Shown piece after piece: positions 57,153 through 64,000 of a stretch of 64,000 nucleotides of DNA (within the stretch, counting starts at the first letter, position 1; the number at the start of each line of letters is the position of its first letter). Where the stretch lies: assembly GCF_003097355.1 (NCBI RefSeq), contig NZ_PYUI01000010.1, positions 1 to 64,000 of the forward strand, given 5' to 3'. A program made the translations under genes and the position numbers. The notes under the pieces are model-generated. The model ran no database searches and was not told where the DNA came from. It saw only the letters and a program-made list of their open reading frames with translations. Origin of the DNA: Arthrobacter sp. H-02-3. Its GTDB lineage: Bacteria; Actinomycetota; Actinomycetes; Actinomycetales; Micrococcaceae.

Positions 57153-57184
57153 AAAGACCCCCGCCTCAAGAGGCGGGGGTCTTT
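57153..57184. terminator. Terminator of the C40 peptidase gene
   Basis: A perfect 15-bp stem (AAAGACCCCCGCCTC at 57153-57167 with its complement at 57170-57184) and a 2-base centre. On the minus strand it lies 20 nt after the peptidase stop and ends in CTTT. Confidence 0.85.
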
Positions 57185-57204
57185 GAAAGTGCGGGGGCTT
57201 GTGC

Positions 57205-57963
57205 CTAGCCGCCGACGCGGATGAAGACCGGGCCGGAACCGACGTTCACGCTGTAGAGAGCGGTGGTGCCGCCGTTCCAGCCGCCGTGGACTGCCATGCC
57301 GTTGCCGACGTAGACAGCGATGTGGGCCATGCCCACGCCACCGTTCTGGTAGTAGGCGAGGTCGCCCGGACGAGCTTCGGCGGCGCTCACGGTGCGGCCG
57401 AGGGACAGGTAACCTGCCGGCCAGCCGTGGTAGTGGATACCGGCCGCGGCCAGGGCGTTGGTGGCAAGGGCGGTGCAGTCCTGCGCCACGCCGAGCTGTG
57501 CGTAGGCAGCGGCAGCGATGGTTGCACCGGCGCCGCTTCCGATTCCGGCAGGGGCCAGGGCAGCTGCGCCGCCGTTGACGCCGGCCTGGGCGCCGCCGGC
57601 CTGGGTAGCTGCGGCGGTCTGGACCTGCACGACGGGCTTGGGAGCCTCGACGACGGGAGCCGGCGACGTGGTCACGGCGGGCTTCTCGTAGGAGATCGCG
57701 ATGGTGGAAGCAGCCGAAATCGTGGCCGGAGCCGACGACTGGACTTCCAGGGCGGAAGCGGAGGTGGATTCGCGCTGAACATTGGTCTCAGCAGCGTTGG
57801 CTGCGATTCCGCTGGTCAGAACCAGACCGGAAGCTGCGGCGATGACCGCAGCCTGACGGCCCATGCCGCCGGCGTTGTCGCCGACTGCCTTGGCAATAAC
57901 AGCCAGCGAGTTGGTCTTGGTGACCTCGGCGCGGTGCCGTGCAACGGTTGCACGAGTAGTCAT
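57205..57963 (-). CDS. Secreted NlpC/P60 (C40) cell-wall peptidase
   Basis: A 252-aa exported peptidoglycan hydrolase. A long basic n-region precedes the signal helix GMGRQAAVIAAASGLVLTSG and an ANA cleavage site near residue 57. A Thr/Ala/Pro linker follows, then the C40 domain with catalytic Cys in VAQDCTALATNAL, His in GVGMAHIAVYVGNGMAVH, and a final beta strand. ATG 57963 has AGAGAGAA upstream. It lies about 300 nt downstream of a c-di-AMP riboswitch with a small ORF in between, so expression is probably tied to c-di-AMP and cell-wall/osmotic state. Confidence 0.9.
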   Translation of the reverse strand: MTTRATVARHRAEVTKTNSLAVIAKAVGDNAGGMGRQAAVIAAASGLVLTSGIAANAAETNVQRESTSASALEVQSSAPATISAASTIAISYEKPAVTTSPAPVVEAPKPVVQVQTAAATQAGGAQAGVNGGAAALAPAGIGSGAGATIAAAAYAQLGVAQDCTALATNALAAAGIHYHGWPAGYLSLGRTVSAAEARPGDLAYYQNGGVGMAHIAVYVGNGMAVHGGWNGGTTALYSVNVGSGPVFIRVGG

Positions 57964-58065
57964 TAAGTTCTCTCTTTCGTGATCCTTGGACCGCGCGTTT
58001 TTGGGCGCGGACTGAGGACGCTCCGGCATCTTGGGGGTACGCCGGATCGCCCCGAAATGGGTTAC

Positions 58066-58254
58066 TTAGCGAAGGGTGTACTGCGAAGACGCGCCAAAAG
58101 CGGAAACTGCATGCTGTCCGGACTCGGTAGAGAATGAGCCAGCGGAACGTGATCCCATCCGGGCGCCGGCAAGGGCGGCACGTGATGTGGATGTCAGCGG
58201 GCTCAAAAGAGCCGCGCCAGTGCGCATACGCGCAGCATTGTGGCGTGAAGACAC
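58066..58254 (-). CDS. Small ORF directly behind a c-di-AMP riboswitch
   Basis: A 62-codon frame from GTG 58254 (product begins MSSRHNAARMRTGAALLS, ends SSQYTLR). GGAGAGG lies 8 nt upstream, in exactly the position relative to the aptamer that the M23 gene has behind the second riboswitch. The product is basic, Ser/Ala-rich and without a clear membrane helix. It could be a small protein or a translated leader that couples the switch to the peptidase gene 100 nt on. I know no homologue. Confidence 0.5.
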   Translation of the reverse strand: MSSRHNAARMRTGAALLSPLTSTSRAALAGARMGSRSAGSFSTESGQHAVSAFGASSQYTLR

Positions 58255-58264
58255 GAAAGTAGCC

Positions 58265-58440
58265 TCTCCCAATGCCTACGAGGTGAGCTGTCGGATTCGG
58301 ATGGGAGTCACCCGGCCGCGCTGCTTCCTGGGAAGCGTTGCGACTTAACCCCTAGGCCTTCTTTCGAAGGCCAAAATTGGTTCCCCCGCCCCTGCCAGAC
58401 GATGTAATGCGAACGGACCTTGAGCGGTGGCAGAGCTAGG
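58265..58440 (-). promoter_or_regulatory. c-di-AMP riboswitch (ydaO/yuaA type), first copy
   Basis: On the minus strand the conserved 5' block GGCAGGGGCGGGGGAACCAA and the 3' block ATCCGAATCCGACAGCTCAC followed by CTCGTAGGC are both present, about 100 nt apart, with GGGGTTAAGTCGCAACG between them. These are the hallmark parts of the ydaO aptamer, known to bind c-di-AMP and usually turn expression off. It controls the 62-aa ORF and the C40 peptidase. Confidence 0.9.
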
Positions 58441-58455
58441 CAATCCACTCAAGAG

Positions 58456-58478
58456 CGCCAACTTCGGAAAAGTTGGCG
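58456..58478. terminator. Hairpin terminator after the M23 gene
   Basis: CGCCAACTT (58456-58464) and AAGTTGGCG (58470-58478) form a perfect 9-bp stem with loop CGGAA, about 90 nt after the M23 stop and before the next riboswitch. It makes the two hydrolase genes separate transcripts. Confidence 0.65.
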
Positions 58479-58565
58479 TGCTTCAAACCCTACAGGACTC
58501 CGGACTCAATGTCACATTCAGATCACGGCGTGTCACAGGAATTTGAGAGTTCTCCATCGTCTTTA

Positions 58566-59384
58566 TTAGAGCCAGCCGAGGGGGTCAACAACGTCGCCGT
58601 TGACCATCACTTCAAAGTGGAGGTGGCAGCCCGTGGAGGCGCCGGTCGTCCCGCTCAGCGCGACGACATCGCCGCGGGAGACCTTCTGGCCGACCTTCAC
58701 CGAAGACGAGGACAGGTGGTTGTACGTGGTCTCCAGACCGTTGCCATGGTCAATGACCACACGGTTGCCGCCGCCGTAGGGGTGCCATCCGTTGAAGGTC
58801 ACGGTGCCGCTGGCGGCAGCGTGGACCGGAGTGCCGCACTGGGCGGCGAAATCCTGGCCGCGGTGAAACTCCCCCGGACCGCCCGTGATGGGGCTGACAC
58901 GGTAGCCGAACGGCGATGCCGTGACCAGCTGGTCCAGCGGCGGACCCAGCGTGCCGGCTGAAGCCGCGCGGGAAATGCTGCCGACGGACTGGGCGCTCAG
59001 CAGTTGCTTGAGCTTCCCGTCCGGGTCGCCTTTGGTGGCGATGGCCGTCCGGCTGAAATCGAGCTTTGCGGCGGCGGCAGCCGTGACGTCCGGCTGTACT
59101 GCGGCCGAGACCGCGGATCCGTCGGTGTTCGAGGCCATGACGGGACTCGTGACGGGGACCGTCACTGTGAGGACCAGACCGGTGGCGGCCAGCGCGATTC
59201 CGGCCTTCTGCCCCACGCCGCTGGCGGCGGCAAAGTCCGTTACCTGACGGAACGGGCTGCGACGGCTACGGCGCTCGTCGCGGTGTGCGTCACGCGGGCG
59301 TTCGGCCGTATGCGCGACGACGGGGCGCGGCTCCGGAGCGGGACCGGTCGCGCGGCGACGGCCCCTGGCGGTCTGGGTGGTCAA
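58566..59384 (-). CDS. Secreted M23 (LytM) peptidoglycan endopeptidase
   Basis: A 272-aa exported zinc peptidase. TTG 59384 is chosen because GAGAGGAA lies 7 nt upstream and the frame beyond is riboswitch sequence. After 60 basic residues comes a signal helix (GVGQKAGIALAATGLVLTVT) similar to that of the C40 protein. The C-terminal LytM domain has HRGQDFAA (HxxxD) and HLHFEVMVNG (HxH). Its ribosome site begins about 10 nt after the aptamer, so the riboswitch may act on translation. Confidence 0.93.
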   Translation of the reverse strand: MTTQTARGRRRATGPAPEPRPVVAHTAERPRDAHRDERRSRRSPFRQVTDFAAASGVGQKAGIALAATGLVLTVTVPVTSPVMASNTDGSAVSAAVQPDVTAAAAAKLDFSRTAIATKGDPDGKLKQLLSAQSVGSISRAASAGTLGPPLDQLVTASPFGYRVSPITGGPGEFHRGQDFAAQCGTPVHAAASGTVTFNGWHPYGGGNRVVIDHGNGLETTYNHLSSSSVKVGQKVSRGDVVALSGTTGASTGCHLHFEVMVNGDVVDPLGWL

Positions 59385-59397
59385 GAACGGTTCCTCT

Positions 59398-59640
59398 CTG
59401 AGAGCCTGCGAAGTTAGCTGTCGGATTCGGGTCAGAGAGATCAAAGACCCGGTCCGCCGTTGCAAGCACCCGGTCACCGAGGCGTCCTTTGGGGATCGTT
59501 CGATGGAAGCTGCTTGCCGCTGACGGACTTCACCCCAAGGCTGCCGAAGAAGCAGCCGATAGTGGTTCCCCCGCCCCTGCCAGGAGGTGGTTCTGCGACT
59601 GATCCGCTGGCAGGGCTCGGCTTCGGATCAGGTAACGCTT
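59398..59640 (-). promoter_or_regulatory. c-di-AMP riboswitch (ydaO/yuaA type), second copy
   Basis: The minus strand shows CTGGCAGGGGCGGGGGAACC, then TTGGGGTGAAG, and near the gene ACCCGAATCCGACAGCTAAC with TTCGCAGGC, the same conserved blocks as the copy at 58.3 kb. The outer limits are approximate. It stands immediately before the M23 gene. Confidence 0.9.
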
Positions 59641-59752
59641 TGGTATCGGTACAGGGCACTAACTATAGGTGATTAAGCCGCTCGGTGATAAATCCGTGAT
59701 CGCGTTTGTGCAGAACTCATGGGTCGTCCCATGACGGTGACGTTTTGGCTGG

Positions 59753-60448
59753 TCAGGCGACTGTTACAAAGACATGCGCGGCAACCTCTGGCGGCAGCTC
59801 CAAGGCGCCCTCGATATCCGGGACCCGGACCGAGATGTACTCCCCCACCCGCTCCAGCGAGACGAGCGCACCGGGGCGGATTCCGCCCTCATCGAGCTGG
59901 GCCAGAAGCTCCGGTTCCACCTGGATGGGCTCCGCGAGCCGGTTGACCGTGATCCGCGAATCCGCACCGTAGCCGGCCATGGCCTCCAGCAGGTTCACGA
60001 CCCCGTCCGCGTGGGCCCCCGAGGGTGCGCCGCCAAGTTCCGCGAGCCCCGGAATCGGGTTCCCGTAGGGCGAAACGGTCGGGTGGTCGAGCATCTCGAA
60101 GATCCTGCGCTCGACGCGCTCACTCATGACGTGCTCCCAGCGGCACGCTTCCTCGTGGACGTAGGCCCAGTCGAGCCCGATCACGTCGGCGAGCAGGCGT
60201 TCCGCGAGGCGGTGCTTGCGCATAACGCCGACGGCGCGTTTCCGTCCGGTTTCGGTCAGTTCAAGGTGCCGGTCGCCGGAAACAATCACCAGGCCGTCAC
60301 GCTCCATGCGGCCGATGGTCTGGGAAACAGTGGGGCCGGAGTGGCGGAGTCGTTCGGCGATGCGGGCGCGGAGGGCGACGATGTTTTCTTCTTCAAGTTC
60401 CAGAATGGTCCGGAGATACATCTCCGTGGTATCAATCAGATCCGTCAT
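59753..60448 (-). CDS. DtxR/IdeR-type metal-dependent regulator
   Basis: A 231-aa regulator with the three-domain DtxR layout: HTH (IAERLRHSGPTVSQTIGRMERDGLV), dimerisation/metal domain (HRLAERLLADVIGLDW, HEEACRWEHVMSERVERR) with the usual Cys, His and Glu ligands, and a C-terminal SH3-like domain (RPGALVSLERVGEYISVRV). ATG 60448 has AGGAG 9 nt upstream. It probably senses Fe(II) or Mn(II). No DtxR box is evident in the window. Confidence 0.93.
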   Translation of the reverse strand: MTDLIDTTEMYLRTILELEEENIVALRARIAERLRHSGPTVSQTIGRMERDGLVIVSGDRHLELTETGRKRAVGVMRKHRLAERLLADVIGLDWAYVHEEACRWEHVMSERVERRIFEMLDHPTVSPYGNPIPGLAELGGAPSGAHADGVVNLLEAMAGYGADSRITVNRLAEPIQVEPELLAQLDEGGIRPGALVSLERVGEYISVRVPDIEGALELPPEVAAHVFVTVA

Positions 60449-61925
<1,477 letters not shown>

Positions 61926-61927
61926 CC

Positions 61928-63319
61928 TCAACGTCCGACGGCGTCGTCCCGGCCACGTGCCGGTGCGGCGCCGTCGTCGTTTCCCGGCATGCTCTCCGGC
62001 TGGGCGGCCGGGCCCGCGCCGGCTGCATCGGCCCCGGATCCGCCGGCCCCAATTGCGCCGGCGCGGCTTGCCACGCGGAAGTACCGCAACCCGCGGGCCC
62101 GGCGGTTGAAGTGGAGCCGCAGCTGCTTCGCCCGGATGATCCACAGCAGCCCGATCAGGGCCGCAAGCAGGCCGGCAACGGCCGCGACGCCCATGGACCA
62201 GCGGGGGCCGGCGATGTTTGCCACCCAGCCGACGAACGGCGCCCCGATGGGCGTTCCGCCCATGAAGATCGCCATGTACAGGGCCATCACCCGGCCTCGC
62301 ATCACAGGGTCCGTGGTGGTCTGGACGTACCCGTTGGCGCTCGTCATCATGGTGATCGCGAACAGCCCCACCGGCACCAGCGCGACGCCGTACCAGAAGT
62401 AGTTGGGAGCCAGGGCTGCTATGCCGGAGGTCACGCCAAACGCCCCGGCCGCCGCGAAGATCACCCGCAGGCGCGGTGTGCCCCGGCCGGCGGACAACAG
62501 GGCCCCGGCGACGGAGCCGATCGCCATGATCGAATTCATGAGGCCGAAGGCCCCCGCGTCGAGGCCAAATTCGGTGCCCACCATGGCCGCGATGAACAGG
62601 GCGAAATTCAGCCCCAGGGTTCCCACGATGAAGATGGCCACGAGCACCACGACAAGGTCCGGACGGTATCTCACATAGCGCAACCCCTCGCGGATCCTGC
62701 CCTTGCCGGCCGCTGCCCGCGGCATCCGGCGCAGCGACGCCACCGGGATTTTCGCCAGGCTCAGCAGCATTGCGGCGAACGTGAGGGTGTTGATGAGAAA
62801 GACCCAGCCCGGCCCGACGACGGCCGTGAGCACGCCGGCCACGGCGGGGCCGATCATCCGGGCCACGTTAAAGGAGGCACTGTTGAGGGCCACGGCGTTG
62901 GGAAGGTAGTCGTCCTGGACCAGTTCCGAGACGAAGGTCTGGCGGACGGGGGCATCCAACGCGGAGACCACGCCGAGCAGCAGGGCGAAGGCGTAGACCT
63001 GCCAGAGCTGCGCCGCGCCCGTTATCACGAGGATGCCCAGCCCGGCGCTCAGCAGCGCCATCGCGGACTGGGTCAGGACCAGGAGCCGTTTACGGTTGAA
63101 GCGGTCCGCGACCAGTCCGGCCACAGGGGCCAGGAAAAGCTGCGGGCCCAGTTGCAGGGCCATCGTAATGCCCACCGCGCCGGCGTCGTGCGCCGTCAGG
63201 TGCGCGAACACCAGCCAGTCCTGGGCGGTGCGCTGCATCCAGGTACCGATGTTGGAGATGAGGGCGCCGACGAACCAGATCCGGTAGTTCAGGATGTGCA
63301 GGGATTTGAACGTGGACAT
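61928..63319 (-). CDS. MFS exporter of the EntS/MFS_3 type
   Basis: A 463-aa, 12-helix transporter. Features include ISNIGTWMQRTAQDWLVF in helix 1, VADRFNRKRLLVLTQ, and LALLLGVVSALDAPVRQ-like helix 4 sequence (DAPVRQTFVSELV), the pattern of EntS-like exporters. A disordered Ala/Gly-rich tail of about 50 residues ends the protein. ATG 63319 is the start. A siderophore or drug substrate is possible; the DtxR-type gene is nearby but not linked. Confidence 0.88.
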   Translation of the reverse strand: MSTFKSLHILNYRIWFVGALISNIGTWMQRTAQDWLVFAHLTAHDAGAVGITMALQLGPQLFLAPVAGLVADRFNRKRLLVLTQSAMALLSAGLGILVITGAAQLWQVYAFALLLGVVSALDAPVRQTFVSELVQDDYLPNAVALNSASFNVARMIGPAVAGVLTAVVGPGWVFLINTLTFAAMLLSLAKIPVASLRRMPRAAAGKGRIREGLRYVRYRPDLVVVLVAIFIVGTLGLNFALFIAAMVGTEFGLDAGAFGLMNSIMAIGSVAGALLSAGRGTPRLRVIFAAAGAFGVTSGIAALAPNYFWYGVALVPVGLFAITMMTSANGYVQTTTDPVMRGRVMALYMAIFMGGTPIGAPFVGWVANIAGPRWSMGVAAVAGLLAALIGLLWIIRAKQLRLHFNRRARGLRYFRVASRAGAIGAGGSGADAAGAGPAAQPESMPGNDDGAAPARGRDDAVGR

Positions 63320-63363
63320 CAGGCCCAGCCCTCGCTATGCACTCTCCCGGACGCTTCCAACCG

Positions 63364-63987
63364 CTAGTCGGCCTCGTCGGCGGAGCGTTCCCGAGCATCC
63401 TCGGCGTCGTACTCGGCGGCGTCGTCTTCGGTGGCGTCCTGTTCGTCGTCGTCCTGCTCGCTGGCGGCCTGGGCATCGCCGTCGTGCTGGTCGTCGTCCT
63501 CGGCGTCGGGCCCCTGCGACGGCGCCTGGGCGCCTGCCGCTTCCTCGGTCTCGTCCGTCTGCGCGTCTTCGGGGCGGACCCGTTCAGCCCACGGGACCCA
63601 GGCCGGCGCCAGGATGGAGTCTTCCGAGGGCAGCAGGCCGAGCTCGTCGACCGTCACCACTTTGGACCGCGAGTTGCGGGTCAGCACGGCGTACCACTGC
63701 CAGCCCAGATACCCGGGCAGCCTGGATTCGAACAGATGGGTCACCAGTCGGTCGCCTTCGCTGCGGGCACCGAGGTGCTCGCCGATCTGCTCGGCGGGGG
63801 CGATGCTTTCCACTGCGGCGCGGGCGACGTCGACGGCGGCGGCCAGGAAGGCGTCTGGCTTGCCGGTGCGCCAGACGGGCACGCCGGCGTGAGGGCGGGG
63901 CCCCTGCTTCGGGCCGGTCCCCTTGGATCCGGCCGGCACTTTGGATCCGGCATCCGGCGCCGGCAACTGATCAGGTTCCTGAGTCAT
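63364..63987 (-). CDS. DUF3027-family protein
   Basis: A 207-aa protein of an actinobacterial family of unknown function. The core reads YLGWQWYAVLTRNSRSKVV, VDELGLLPSEDSILAPAWVP and WAERVRPED. A strongly acidic tail of 65 Asp/Glu/Ala/Gln-rich residues follows. ATG 63987 has AAGG 7 nt upstream. The gene lies 44 bp before the MFS exporter on the same strand and may share its promoter, which would lie beyond the window edge. Confidence 0.88.
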   Translation of the reverse strand: MTQEPDQLPAPDAGSKVPAGSKGTGPKQGPRPHAGVPVWRTGKPDAFLAAAVDVARAAVESIAPAEQIGEHLGARSEGDRLVTHLFESRLPGYLGWQWYAVLTRNSRSKVVTVDELGLLPSEDSILAPAWVPWAERVRPEDAQTDETEEAAGAQAPSQGPDAEDDDQHDGDAQAASEQDDDEQDATEDDAAEYDAEDARERSADEAD

Positions 63988-64000
63988 CAAGAGCCTTATA

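Overview
High-GC actinobacterial chromosome, most consistent with the Arthrobacter/Pseudarthrobacter group (Micrococcaceae). The GC-rich codon use, many GTG/TTG starts, a DtxR-type regulator, the DUF3027, DUF6457 and DUF6314 families, ydaO-type leaders in front of cell-wall hydrolases, and the coryneform-style inositol operon all point that way. The genus is inferred from gene content; no rRNA gene is present. Names rest on motifs and remembered family sequences, because no database search was possible.

Layout. (1) 1-16.7 kb: a myo-inositol catabolic island. A sugar ABC transporter (permease cut by the window edge, plus a lipoprotein binding protein) diverges from a GntR/UTRA regulator followed by iolB. 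After an unrelated MFS/MarR pair comes a long leftward operon read as iolC, a DeoC/LacD-type aldolase, iolD, iolA, iolE, iolG, iolH and a sugar-porter MFS. A malonate-semialdehyde-decarboxylase-like tautomerase precedes it. A shared 16-bp box (TAGTTTGTCCTGACAT) before the ABC transporter and the tautomerase, with a close variant before iolC, ties these units to one regulator. (2) 16.9-23.1 kb: an ArsR/SRPBCC operon with a clear operator, then sucC-sucD and a PcrA/UvrD helicase. (3) 23.1-31.4 kb: three intergenic regions filled with GAGCATGTCC or GGACATGTCC repeats around a SWIM-protein pair, an IMPase-family phosphatase and a small membrane protein. A TPR protein then diverges from a 49-aa secreted peptide gene whose peptide carries a double tryptophan. 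(4) 31.4-37.7 kb: an exopolysaccharide-type locus of membrane GT2 synthase, SpoIIAA-like protein and GGDEF-EAL protein in one overlapping operon, facing a GH18 protein with two CBM5/12 modules. (5) 38.7-43.0 kb: tRNA-Arg(CCT) abutting a DUF6314 gene and a Nudix gene, then a fluoride-resistance operon (fluoride riboswitch, phosphoglycerate mutase/enolase remnant, USP, two crcB, MFS). (6) 43.1-49.3 kb: an ABC exporter and an ABC-F protein with a structured leader, and an HTH gene with two paralogous membrane proteins. (7) 49.5-64 kb: GH38 alpha-mannosidase; fdhD-moeA-DUF6457-mobA; an HNH protein; two cell-wall hydrolases (C40 and M23), each behind a c-di-AMP (ydaO) riboswitch; a DtxR-type regulator; serC; an MFS exporter; DUF3027.

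The strongest candidates for something undescribed are the divergent TPR protein/double-Trp peptide pair near 31 kb, the tautomerase apparently drafted into the inositol regulon, and the GT2/GGDEF-EAL/GH18 cassette.
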